Both the position numbers and the translations under genes were made by a program. Shown piece by piece: positions 34,854 to 43,166 of a DNA stretch of 52,623 nt. The notes below the pieces were generated by a model that worked only from the letters and a program-made list of their open reading frames with translations, was not told the DNA's origin and ran no database searches. Location: the NCBI GenBank assembly GCA_964523295.1, contig CAZGAH010000024.1, positions 1-52,623 of the forward strand, given 5' to 3'. How positions within the stretch are numbered: position 1 is the first letter of the stretch; each line of letters begins with the position of its first letter. The stretch comes from CAZGAH01 sp964523295. Its GTDB lineage: Bacteria; Desulfobacterota; Desulfovibrionia; Desulfovibrionales; Desulfovibrionaceae.

Positions 34854-36014
34854 TCATAGTGCGTGCAACTCCTTCAGCTCGCGCTGCATTTCGGCCAACA
34901 GCTCGGCTTCCGTCGGCAGATGGAGCTTGTACCGACTCGTAAATATGGCGTTATTATGGCCTGGTCCGAGCAGGTACCTGACCACCGCGTCGTTCTTGTC
35001 CGTGCAGAGAATCAACCCCAGGGTGGGGCCATCGCCCTCGGTGCGGCGCTCCTGGTCGTAGTAGTTCACATACAACTGCATTTGACCCAGATCGGCGTGC
35101 GACAGCTTGCCGACCTTCAGGTCAATCAGCACATAGCACTTGAGAATGGCATGGTAAAAAACCAGATCGATGTAGAAATGGTCGCCGTCCAGGGTGATCC
35201 GTTCCTGACGGGAGACAAAGGCGAAACCTTTGCCGAGTTCAAGAAGAAAGGCCTGGAGGTTGCCCACGAGGGACTGCTCCAGCGTGGATTCCACAAGCCG
35301 GGGCGATTCCGGCAAACCCAGAAATTCGATGATCAGAGGGTCCTTGAACGCATCGGCCGGTCTGGCGATCTCCTGCCCTTGCGTGGCCAGGCGCATCAGC
35401 CCCTCCTTGTCTTTGCTCAAGGCCAGACGCTCGTACAGCAGACTGTTGATCTGACGCTCCAGCTCGCGCGCCGACCAGGCGTTGGCAATGGCCTCGATCT
35501 CGTAGAACGAGCGGGCGGTTGGATTGTCAACCTTGAGGAGATGACGATACAGGGACCAGGCCAGATTTGGGTGGAGCAGGCCAGGCCGCCATGCTGCTTC
35601 CGTTGGAGCAAGATGCATGAGGGGTGGGATTGTCGGAATTTCCGATTCGCCACACATTGTGTGGCGTTTTTCGTCTGGAGCAGATTTGCCACACGCTGTG
35701 TGGCGATTTTGCGCGTGATCGAGAAGCGCCGGGTATTCCAGAAAGAATTGGCGCATGTAACGCAGGTTCTGGACCGAATAGCCGGCGCCGTACTCGGCCT
35801 TGAGTCTGGAGGAAAGATCGGAAAGCAGCTGTGCGCCGTAGCTGGCCCGTGTTTTTCCTCTTTGCTCTTCCTCGACGATCTCGCGACCGATCAGCCAGTA
35901 GGTCGCGACTTGCGCGGTGTTCACGGACCGGCTGACGCAACGGCGGGCCTGGTCGAGGATGTCGCGTATGCGGGCGAAGACGGTCGGCGCTTGCCTGGCT
36001 TTCGGAGTATCCAT
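34854..36014 (-). CDS. DUF1016 / PD-(D/E)XK nuclease-like protein (YhcG family)
   Basis: 386 aa from ATG 36012-36014. The N-terminal DUF1016_N domain (about 10-190) has ATYWLIGREIVEEEQRGK and RYMRQFFLEYP. It contains an internal 13-residue repeat, RHTACGKSAPDEK then RHTMCGESEIPTI. The C-terminal domain (about 220-380) carries nuclease-like motifs: FVSRQERITLDGDHFYIDLV with Asp, then VLIDLKVGKLSHADLGQMQL with the D/E-x-K site. Members are thought to be DNA nucleases linked to mobile or restriction loci. It is last in a group with a truncated methyltransferase and a DUF262 protein on the same strand. Confidence 0.85.
   Translation of the reverse strand: MDTPKARQAPTVFARIRDILDQARRCVSRSVNTAQVATYWLIGREIVEEEQRGKTRASYGAQLLSDLSSRLKAEYGAGYSVQNLRYMRQFFLEYPALLDHAQNRHTACGKSAPDEKRHTMCGESEIPTIPPLMHLAPTEAAWRPGLLHPNLAWSLYRHLLKVDNPTARSFYEIEAIANAWSARELERQINSLLYERLALSKDKEGLMRLATQGQEIARPADAFKDPLIIEFLGLPESPRLVESTLEQSLVGNLQAFLLELGKGFAFVSRQERITLDGDHFYIDLVFYHAILKCYVLIDLKVGKLSHADLGQMQLYVNYYDQERRTEGDGPTLGLILCTDKNDAVVRYLLGPGHNNAIFTSRYKLHLPTEAELLAEMQRELKELHAL
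35649..35704. repeat. Two tandem palindromes inside the DUF1016 gene
   Basis: GCCACAC-ATT-GTGTGGC (35649-35665) and GCCACAC-GCT-GTGTGGC (35688-35704) are perfect 7-bp inverted repeats. They are spaced exactly 39 bases apart, so the repeat adds 13 codons and keeps the frame. They encode the RHTxCGxS repeat. Confidence 0.85.
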
Positions 36015-36321
36015 GACTATTCCTTGGGGGCTGGGCGTTCGTGGCTCTCAAGCCCGGAAGGAGTCCTTGCGTGGCGGCCGTGCGTTTTGTGGCTTTGAAT
36101 ATCGGCGGCGCGGACTCCGGGGTGGGCTCGGGCGCGAGGTCCGGGTCGGCAGGCGCCCGGGGCAGGCTCTCCACCTTGAGCTGTAGTCGTGGTGCCTCCA
36201 CTCGCAGCGGGCCAGGACCTGCCTGGGGATTTTTTGGCCGTCAGGTTCGGCCAGCGCGTCTGGTCGCCGCGAAACGCGGCGCAGAGCGCGAGCCGGTTGT
36301 CGCCGAAGATGATGCGGATGT

Positions 36322-36457
36322 CAAAAATATCGCTGTCCGGTACGCGCTGCCCGGCGAGGCAGGACTTGTCCGGGTCTTCGGGCAGGATCCGCGGCTCCAG
36401 CTTCGGCCGGATTTCCTTGCCGATCCGGGTGAGTTCGAGTTTGTGCTTCGTGCTCAT
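36322..36457 (-). pseudogene. N-terminal fragment of a site-specific DNA methyltransferase (type III Mod-like)
   Basis: From ATG 36455-36457 (GAGGAA upstream) about 45 codons read MSTKHKLELTRIGKEIRPKL, then EPRILPEDPDKS and DIFDIRIIFGDNRLAL. This matches the usual start of type III Mod-like adenine methyltransferases, which continue into a D-P-P-Y catalytic motif. Here homology stops and the frame becomes Pro/Arg/Gly-rich, ending at 36017. No D-P-P-Y motif is present, so the product cannot be an active methyltransferase. It lies 20 bases after the DUF262 gene and before the DUF1016 gene, and looks like a deletion scar. Confidence 0.6.
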
Positions 36458-36477
36458 GCCGTTCCTCAGGCCAGTCG

Positions 36478-38190
36478 CTACGATAGCTGATTCACGCGCC
36501 AGACGGCGGTGGCGACCCTGGCCATGGACTTCTGGCGCTCGGCGATGCGCTCCGGCGTCCACTCCGCGTTCTCTTCGGCGATCTTTTGCGTCATGTGAAA
36601 CGCGCTGTTGCCGTAGGCCGCGCGTTTGGCGGCGAAGTCCGCGTTGCCGATATCACGATTCTCCGCCGCGTTCAGCAAGGTCATATTGCCCAGGCGACAG
36701 ACCATCCCTTGCGCCTCCTCGTCAGTAAACGGCCAGTCCTGCCCAGGATTCTGCGGCAAGACGTGCTCTATGCTGAGACTTGCGCTCCCCCTGTCGTACT
36801 CCTGTCCGGTTTCCTGCTTTTCCAGGGCGCACAGGATGTAGAGTGCGACCTTTCGATTGCGCGACTGTTTGATTTGAAGACTCTTTTCGGCAAAGGCCGC
36901 GCGAAACGTGTCGTCGCCAGGATACAGGGGACGCAACAGTTCAAGCACGCGCTGGACGCTCGTCAACTCCCCTGCAGAAATCCGTTGCGCTATTTTATGA
37001 TAGGTGCGCTCTTGCTCGCTGGTCGATTGGCCGCAGATCACGTTGTAGCGAAAAGACATGACGACCATTGCGCGCAGCAGAATCTCAAACTCATCGTCTT
37101 CAAAACGTCGCCGCGCAGCCACCAGCAAGGCGAATGGTTGTCGGACGTTGAACAGGCTCAGGAGCCCGGCGCAGGTCTTGAGCTGCGGCGCCCAATGCGC
37201 GCCTTCCGGGTTGGTCAGCGCCAGATAGGGGTCCACATCCTCCTCCATGCCGCGCAAGAGACCGAACACGGATTCCCTCGTGGTCAGACGGGTGCGGATG
37301 GCTTTGAACAACTCGGACTGGCGTACAAAGGTCTCACGACTGATCCAATGCACGCGCAGAAAGGTGGGAAAGCTCTCAGCGCCGAGTCTCGCGACCAGCG
37401 CTTCCCAGCGCTCCTCCAGGGCAAGCATCTCCCTTTCGTGCTCGTTTTGCTTGTGCAGCACGGAAAAAAGGTAGTTCTTGAGCAGGTCCGTGGCCGAAAG
37501 CCGGACTCCGCGCGCGTTGAGCGTTTCGAAGACTTTGTAGGCGTTAAGTTCGTCGGTTACGGTGATGACCGTGAAAAACAAGCGGTCGCTCATGGTTTCG
37601 ACCAGGGTAGCCAGAGCCACGCCCTCGTCGGTTGTATCCCTGGCGCCGTAATCGCGCACTTTGCCCTCGAACCACTCTGACGCCTTGCGCAACAAATGCT
37701 CCGAGGCCTTGAACCCCCTGCTGGGCAGGTTGACAAGCGGAACGAGGTACGTTTGATAGTAATTGTCGTTGTTGCGGTTGAGCGACAATTTCGAGCGCGG
37801 GAGCAGCGTGATGGGGTCAAGATAGCCAATGTACGCCTGCCGTATCTGCTCCATGCGTCGCTGATTCTTCTCGGCGTCCACGCCTTGCTCCACCAGGCGC
37901 TTGAAATTGCGCAACACAGCCAGCACGATAATTGCCAGCGTGGTCAACCGCTGCTGCCCGTCGATCACGTCGAAGGTCTTGTCGTCCTGCGACTGCAAAA
38001 CGAGATAGCCCATATAATGCGCCGGCTCGCCGCCCTCGCGCACGGTTTCGAGAATGTCGGCCCAGAGGTCGTCCCATTCCTCTTCAGTCCAGCTATAGTC
38101 GCGCTGGAAACGAGGGATTCGGTAGGTCAGGCCATTGCCCAGGAGCTTGCGGTAGATAGTATTTTCCGCCTTGAAATACGTCGCGGGCAT
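36478..38190 (-). CDS. DUF262 / DUF1524 protein (GmrSD-like)
   Basis: 570 aa, with GGGAGGA before ATG 38188-38190. The N-terminal DUF262 domain has IPRFQRDYSWTEEEWDDLW and the hallmark FDVIDGQQRLTTLAI, plus VFETLNARGVRLSATDLLK. The C-terminal part resembles DUF1524 (His-Me finger type), with SIEHVLPQNPG and MVCRLGNMTLL. This is the single-polypeptide layout of GmrSD-type modification-dependent restriction enzymes. DUF262 is a ParB-like NTP-using domain and DUF1524 is the nuclease. Function against modified phage DNA is inferred from the family. The neighbouring truncated methyltransferase and nuclease-like gene suggest a decayed restriction locus. Confidence 0.85.
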   Translation of the reverse strand: MPATYFKAENTIYRKLLGNGLTYRIPRFQRDYSWTEEEWDDLWADILETVREGGEPAHYMGYLVLQSQDDKTFDVIDGQQRLTTLAIIVLAVLRNFKRLVEQGVDAEKNQRRMEQIRQAYIGYLDPITLLPRSKLSLNRNNDNYYQTYLVPLVNLPSRGFKASEHLLRKASEWFEGKVRDYGARDTTDEGVALATLVETMSDRLFFTVITVTDELNAYKVFETLNARGVRLSATDLLKNYLFSVLHKQNEHEREMLALEERWEALVARLGAESFPTFLRVHWISRETFVRQSELFKAIRTRLTTRESVFGLLRGMEEDVDPYLALTNPEGAHWAPQLKTCAGLLSLFNVRQPFALLVAARRRFEDDEFEILLRAMVVMSFRYNVICGQSTSEQERTYHKIAQRISAGELTSVQRVLELLRPLYPGDDTFRAAFAEKSLQIKQSRNRKVALYILCALEKQETGQEYDRGSASLSIEHVLPQNPGQDWPFTDEEAQGMVCRLGNMTLLNAAENRDIGNADFAAKRAAYGNSAFHMTQKIAEENAEWTPERIAERQKSMARVATAVWRVNQLS

Positions 38191-38344
38191 CGCCGTCCTC
38201 CCTTACCTCATTTTCCATAGTGACCACCAGCGGAATCGATTACAGATTGGCGCCCTCGCCGCCGGCTTCCTCGGCGATAATGATTCAACCCTGTACGCGG
38301 AAACAGCCCACAAGGCCCGGGCGCATAGCTGCTCAACGTCAACC

Positions 38345-38761
38345 TCAGGCGTTCTTCCAGGACTCGTGCGAGTGTATGATTTTCCAGTCTTCACCCTCTT
38401 TTTTCCAGAGCATCGTGAAGACATGCGCGGTGTTGATCGTTTCACCGGTTTTCAGCTGCATTTCACAGCGCTCCTCGCTGGTCAACAAGGCCAGCTCGTT
38501 TGTCAGCGGGGCGACGCGAATCAGCTGCGGATCGACGAGCTGCTTCGTCCGCTGCGCAAAATAGCCGCGGATCATGGCAATCCACTCGTCCCGCGTATTA
38601 GAGTAATCCGTCCCGGCTATGGTCGAGAGAAAGTTGTCTCTGCTGTAATACGTGGACCAGGCGTCCACATCCAGTGCGTTGACCGCGGCAATCAGCTGGA
38701 GAAAGGCGTCGAGCACGGCCTTGCGGATGGAATCCGTTTCGACTTCGCTTCCTGAATTCAT
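38345..38761 (-). CDS. NTF2-like (SnoaL/DUF4440-type) protein
   Basis: 138 aa from ATG 38759-38761 with AGGAAGA upstream. It has the cone-shaped NTF2-like pattern: an N-terminal helix (RKAVLDAFLQLIAAVNALDV), then DAWSTYYSRDNFLSTI, TAHVFTMLWKKEGEDWKIIH and a final SHESWKNA. The family includes enzymes and small ligand-binding proteins, so no specific role can be given. No signal peptide is seen. It stands alone between the DUF262 gene and the binding-protein gene. Confidence 0.7.
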   Translation of the reverse strand: MNSGSEVETDSIRKAVLDAFLQLIAAVNALDVDAWSTYYSRDNFLSTIAGTDYSNTRDEWIAMIRGYFAQRTKQLVDPQLIRVAPLTNELALLTSEERCEMQLKTGETINTAHVFTMLWKKEGEDWKIIHSHESWKNA

Positions 38762-39425
38762 GACAGTCTTCCTTTTTTTCATGTTTTGCCTGCACGCACG
38801 ATTGCAAATACGCCTTTCGGACGTCCCCGCACACGCAGCGCGGGCCACTGTCCTGCCGAAGCATGAGCGGATTGCATTGTCTACGTCCTTGCCCCTCGTT
38901 TGACAAGCAACAGCACGCCCCTGGCCTTGGTATCCGGCGGCCGCGGTCCGCTACGCGCTCGCCGGAGAGCCCCCGTGTCATAGCGTACGCGTGGCTGATA
39001 CCACATTTCTGCACCGTTGCGCGCCCGCCGCCATCCGCACTGACGCCAAGGGCAATCCCGAGCACGACAGCTCTCCGCACTACACCTGGTGAGGTGCGCT
39101 GGGAGGTCACGACTCGGTCATGAGTGTATCCGCGGAATAGGAACAGGCGATGTCAATCGGATGTCCATGGATGGAATAGGATCGATTTCTAGAAAAAGTC
39201 CAGACGCTGTGGGCGCGTACACGAAACAGCAGTTGAAATGACTCTGAACCGGGAGAGGCGGAGAGGGTGTTCGTAACGTTCCGGCGCAAAACTGCCGGGA
39301 ACACGGAGGGCGAAAAACTGAGTGCGGACAGCGGGACCGCCTGCGAGGGGTCCGGGTCGTCAGTCAGGTCGGGAATCCCGCTGCGCCGGAATGCGGTTCC
39401 GGCGCAGCGGTGCGTTCAGGCGGGA
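38762..39425. other. Intergenic region between NTF2-like and binding-protein genes
   Basis: About 660 bases. Several short frames exist but none has a good ribosome binding site with a recognisable product. It holds the strong hairpin at 39378-39410. Confidence 0.45.
39378..39410. terminator. Strong hairpin downstream of the binding-protein gene
   Basis: CCGCTGCGCCGGAA and TTCCGGCGCAGCGG form a perfect 14-bp stem with loop TGCGG. It starts 15 bases beyond the stop at 39426 on the minus strand. No T run follows, so it could be a 3'-end protecting structure or a repeat element rather than a classical terminator. Confidence 0.5.
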
Positions 39426-40613
39426 TTATTTGCCCAGCCACTCGGGCTTGCGCTCGAGGGTCTCGGTGGCGAGCAGTTCCATGGCGTCGTCGCCCAGGCG
39501 GTACAGCTTGACCGACATGTTCGGGCGGTGATCGTCGGGGAGAAAGGTGATGGGCGGGGTCAGGCCCATGGGGTCGTAGTCGCGCAGGGTTTCCAGGGCT
39601 TCCTTGATAGACGGGCCGGTCAACTCGCCCTTGGCGGAGGCCCGCTCCAGGGCCTCGGCCATGACCAGCATGGAGGCGAAGCCGCGGATATAGTGGGTCA
39701 TCTGGGGCTGGTTGTTGGTGACCTGCTGGATGATCTTGTTGCCCGGCGTGCTGTCGTTATAGACTACGGCGGTCTGCAGGCTGATCTGGCCCTTGGCGGC
39801 CGGGCCGGCGAGCTTGAAGATGTTCTCGTCAGCGCCCCAGATGTTCGTGAAGAACACGGCCTTGCTCTGGAGCTTGTTGGCGTCTTTCATGACCACGGCG
39901 CAGGACGGCGTGGTGCCGCCGAGCCAGATGAAATCGGGCTCGGATTTCTGCAGCCGGAGCAGCTGCGTGGCTGCTTCGGTGGCCTTGAGATCGACGATTT
40001 CCTCGCCCACGACATCGAAGCCAAGTTCCTTGGCGTACTCCTTGCCTGCCGGAATCGGCGCCAGGCCGTACGGAGCGTTGGGGTAGACGAAGGCCACCTT
40101 GGGCGCCCTGGATTCCTTCCAGTTTTCCTTGAGATATTTGAGCGCGGCGCGCAGCTGCGTGGAATAGTCGGCGGCGACGAAGAAGTTGTAGGGCGCCTTC
40201 TTGGGATCGGTCAGGTGCGCGGAATACGAGGCGGACAGGGTCGGGATCTTGTCCTTGTTCACAAAGCCGGTCAGGGCCTCGGTGTCTGCCGTGCCCCAGC
40301 CCTGCAGGGCCACGATGCCCGCGTCCTTGAAGCGCTTGTAGGCGGTCAGGGCCTGCTGCACGTCGTAGGCGTAGTCGACCTGAATGGGCTTGATCAGCTT
40401 GCCGTTGATGCCGCCTTTGCTGTTGAGGTATTCGATGCAGGCCATGATGCCGTCGGCGTAGGGCTTGCCCACCGAGGAGGTCGGCCCGCTCAGGTCCGAG
40501 ATGACGCCGATACCGATGCCGTCGTCAGCCGCAGTGGCGCCGGTGGGCAGGAAAACCAGGGCCGCGGAGACCAGGGCCAGGGACAAAATCAGGGAAAACA
40601 ACCGTTTGTGCAT
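39426..40613 (-). CDS. Branched-chain-amino-acid-type ABC substrate-binding protein
   Basis: 395 aa from ATG 40611-40613, with GGAG seven bases upstream. A signal peptide (MHKRLFSLILSLALVSAALV, cleavage near ATAADD) leads to a periplasmic binding protein type 1 fold: IGIGVISDLSGPTSSVGKPY, CIEYLNSKGGINGKLI, VALQGWGTADTEAL. A lipobox cysteine is not seen, so it is soluble. The ligand may be amino acids or other small acids such as amides. No permease or ATPase gene adjoins it. The operon may continue outside the window or be dispersed. Confidence 0.88.
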   Translation of the reverse strand: MHKRLFSLILSLALVSAALVFLPTGATAADDGIGIGVISDLSGPTSSVGKPYADGIMACIEYLNSKGGINGKLIKPIQVDYAYDVQQALTAYKRFKDAGIVALQGWGTADTEALTGFVNKDKIPTLSASYSAHLTDPKKAPYNFFVAADYSTQLRAALKYLKENWKESRAPKVAFVYPNAPYGLAPIPAGKEYAKELGFDVVGEEIVDLKATEAATQLLRLQKSEPDFIWLGGTTPSCAVVMKDANKLQSKAVFFTNIWGADENIFKLAGPAAKGQISLQTAVVYNDSTPGNKIIQQVTNNQPQMTHYIRGFASMLVMAEALERASAKGELTGPSIKEALETLRDYDPMGLTPPITFLPDDHRPNMSVKLYRLGDDAMELLATETLERKPEWLGK

Positions 40614-41591
40614 TGCCAGCTCCATGTTTAGAAGGATTGAACCATAGCGGCGGCGCCGCAACACCATGTCGACTCTGTAGCCGGACGAGCAAGAGGAGCG
40701 CGCTGGAACATCGGCGCGAAAGAGACACGACGCCTGCACTCCGCGGCGAGGCCCCCTCGCTCCGCGACAGGATACCCCCCTCGCTGACGCTCAGTATGCG
40801 TACGGATACAATTTCCAGCAGGCTTTGGCAAGTCGCCAGCGACAGCCCGGCCACCGCCGCTCCGGCCGGGAGAGGCGCGCGCAGAGGCGGTTGCCAGGAG
40901 AGTGGCCTTACTCGTGGCGTATTGTGCTTGCTATCAGACAGCAGATAGACGCGCTTCCCTTCCAGGAAACGGGTTGACGGGCTTTCAAACCCCGAGGGAG
41001 ATGCGTTTTTTTTCATTGGCTTTGAGTAAGTGGCAGGAACGGACGAAAATTCCATAAAGCCATACATTTTTCGAATCAAAAATACTAATCTCTGCTTGGA
41101 AATTTTTCTAACTGACCATGATAATGAGCCATTGGCCAGATAGTCTACTTTTTTGGTGGGAGTTGGTCCTGTGTTGACTATTTCTTAAGCATCGAATAAT
41201 TTCAGTCAGAAACACATGCTAGCCAAATCATAAAGAAAAGAACAATGTACTGAAACTGTTGGCAAACGTGTTAATCGACATAATTCTGGAATAACCTGTA
41301 TTTTCTGGTTCTATGTTCGGCTCTCCGAACAAGCCGATGATCGGATTACGCGGATAATGGCGGATGAGAAATGACGAGCGGGCGTTATCGGTCATGCGAA
41401 ATGACTGAACCGGGCGTGTGCGCCGGGACAGGTACGCGTGTTCAATGGCGCGGGCTGGTGCCGGGCTGTGGTATTTCCGACGGCTTTCGTTCCGCGCTCA
41501 GCGGAGTGCCTGCCCACGAGTGCGGCTTTGTCATGGATGGTCGTATCCGGCGCCGTCCCACGGCCTTCTGAATTTTCACGGGGTGAACATC
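40614..41591. other. Long AT-rich region before the pseudopilin operon
   Basis: 978 bases with no convincing gene. From about 41030 to 41340 it is markedly AT-rich. TTGACT (41174-41179) and TAATTT (41197-41202) with 17-base spacing are a weak promoter candidate for the operon, with a leader near 385 bases. A 66-codon frame at 41371-41571 has no recognised homologue. I could not fit a GEMM-type c-di-GMP riboswitch by eye. Confidence 0.4.
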
Positions 41592-42140
41592 ATGCCAATG
41601 AGCAGCATTTCGCCGTACCGTTTTCCTGCGAGCCAGCCGGGGCAATCATTGTCACGCGCTGCTCGCGAGCGCTCCGCGTGCGGGGGCTTCACCTTGCTGG
41701 AGATTGTGCTTGTGCTGGGCATCCTCGGGATGCTCGCGGCCATTGCCGCGGCAAGCCTGAGTTCGGATGCCGAGGAGCTGGCCTCGGCGACGAACACGCT
41801 GAAGAGCCATATTCGCTTCGCCCAATCGATCGCATCGGCGCAAACGGCCATTGCCGGGCAGGACAGCGTGCTCTGGGGGCTGCAATTGAGCGGCAGCTCC
41901 TATGTCCTGCAGCGTAACGGCGTCAGCCAGGCCAGCGTCAGTTTTCCCGGTACGGGGTCTGCGGTCCATACTGTGCCGGGTTCGGTATCCGTTTCCGGCG
42001 GTCCGTTGTTCTTCGATTTCAAGGGCAGGCCGGTAGGCAGCACGGGCGTTGCGAACAACAGCGACGTGACGGTCACCGTCGTCGGCGCAAGCGGCTCGCA
42101 CGCCATAACCATAACCCAGGGTACCGGATACGTTCCATGA
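41592..42140 (+). CDS. Minor pseudopilin, GspH/FimT-like
   Basis: 182 aa from ATG 41592 with GGGGTGA upstream. The prepilin peptidase motif SACGG/FTLLEIVLVLGILGML has Gly before the cut and Glu at +5. A leader of about 31 residues and a hydrophobic N-terminal helix are followed by a small beta-rich domain (HTVPGSVSVSGGPLFFDFKG). GspH/FimT-like proteins belong to the pilus or pseudopilus tip. It is first of four overlapping or closely spaced genes and overlaps the second by four bases (ATGA). Confidence 0.85.
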   Translation: MPMSSISPYRFPASQPGQSLSRAARERSACGGFTLLEIVLVLGILGMLAAIAAASLSSDAEELASATNTLKSHIRFAQSIASAQTAIAGQDSVLWGLQLSGSSYVLQRNGVSQASVSFPGTGSAVHTVPGSVSVSGGPLFFDFKGRPVGSTGVANNSDVTVTVVGASGSHAITITQGTGYVP

Positions 42141-42568
42141 ACCATGCACGCTCTTCCCGATGCGCGGGGTTTACGTTGATCGAGCTTATCATCACGCTCG
42201 TACTCATGGCCTCGGTCGCTGCCATGGTCGTTCCTTTTTTCGGCTCCGGCGTGGACAGCAGCACGACCGTTGTCACCCGGCTGCACCGGCTTACCGATCT
42301 GAACACGGTGCTTGAAAACATTCTCGCCGATTTCGAGAGCACGGCCAGCACGATGGTCATGTTCAAGTCGAAGCTGGATTCGAGCCCGGCGCAGTACATT
42401 CCCTCCGGAATGCACGCGACGATCAGCACGAGCGACGTCTTCAGAATGAACACGGTCGCCTCCCCGGCCCTGTCGCCGGTGTACGACACGAGCGACGCCC
42501 TGCGCGTGACCGTCAGCTATCCGGAAGGCGGCGCGTTGACGTATGTGCTGGTGGAAAAAGACGACTGA
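42137..42568 (+). CDS. Minor pseudopilin
   Basis: 143 aa. Start overlaps the previous stop (ATGA at 42137-42140). A short leader MNHARSSRCAG precedes FTLIELIITLVLMASVAAMV with Glu at +5. The rest is a compact domain (RLTDLNTVLENILADFEST), ending YVLVEKDD. It belongs to the GspI/PilV-like or PilW-like group but cannot be placed more exactly. It is expected to be processed by a prepilin peptidase and to join the tip complex. Confidence 0.82.
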   Translation: MNHARSSRCAGFTLIELIITLVLMASVAAMVVPFFGSGVDSSTTVVTRLHRLTDLNTVLENILADFESTASTMVMFKSKLDSSPAQYIPSGMHATISTSDVFRMNTVASPALSPVYDTSDALRVTVSYPEGGALTYVLVEKDD

Positions 42569-42587
42569 TACACGGGAGGACAAGCGT

Positions 42588-43166
42588 ATGCGCGCGAACA
42601 CGGTTGCTGGTTTCACCCTTATCGAGCTGATCGGCACGCTGGTTATCCTGGGGCTGGTCGGCATGGCCGGGAGCATGGGATTCGCCAACATCGTCGAGGG
42701 CTATCTGTTCGCTGCCGACAACGTCAACCTGGCGCAGAAGGCGCAGACGACCCTGGATCGCATCGGCCTGGAACTCATGAACATCAATTTTCCCACCAGC
42801 CCGGGCGCAGGGCGCGGGGTCGTCAGCTCGTCAAGGACCTCCATCGAATACGACGCCGACTTCGGCGTGAACCGGGGCGAGGAGACGGGCAACCGGATCA
42901 GCCTGGACGCCGGCGCGAACAGGATTCTGCTGCGATCGAACGGCGTGGAGCGGGTGCTGGCCGACTCGGTGACCGGCTTAAGCCTGGATTACTTCGACAC
43001 CTATAGCGAGGTTTCGCCGAGCGCCAGGAACAGCTACCTCGCCTACAGCCCGAGTTCCCCCTACACCAGGATCATCGGCGTGACCGTGACCATGACCGGG
43101 GCAAACAACGTAGCGCAAACCTTCAGCATCCGCGTCATGCCGAAGTTTCTCAGGGAGACGTCATGA
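42588..43166 (+). CDS. Minor pseudopilin, GspJ/PilW-like
   Basis: 192 aa from ATG 42588 with GGGAGGA upstream. Leader MRANTVAG, then FTLIELIGTLVILGLVGMAG. The body has LAQKAQTTLDRIGLELMNIN, IEYDADFGVNRG and RILLRSNGVERVLADSVTGL, a layout typical of J-type minor pseudopilins. It overlaps the start of the large fourth gene by four bases, so translation of that gene is coupled to this one. Confidence 0.82.
   Translation: MRANTVAGFTLIELIGTLVILGLVGMAGSMGFANIVEGYLFAADNVNLAQKAQTTLDRIGLELMNINFPTSPGAGRGVVSSSRTSIEYDADFGVNRGEETGNRISLDAGANRILLRSNGVERVLADSVTGLSLDYFDTYSEVSPSARNSYLAYSPSSPYTRIIGVTVTMTGANNVAQTFSIRVMPKFLRETS

Noticed and set aside
41340..41590. c-di-GMP riboswitch before the pilin operon
   Set aside because: The conserved GEMM core could not be matched by eye; a covariance model search would be needed.
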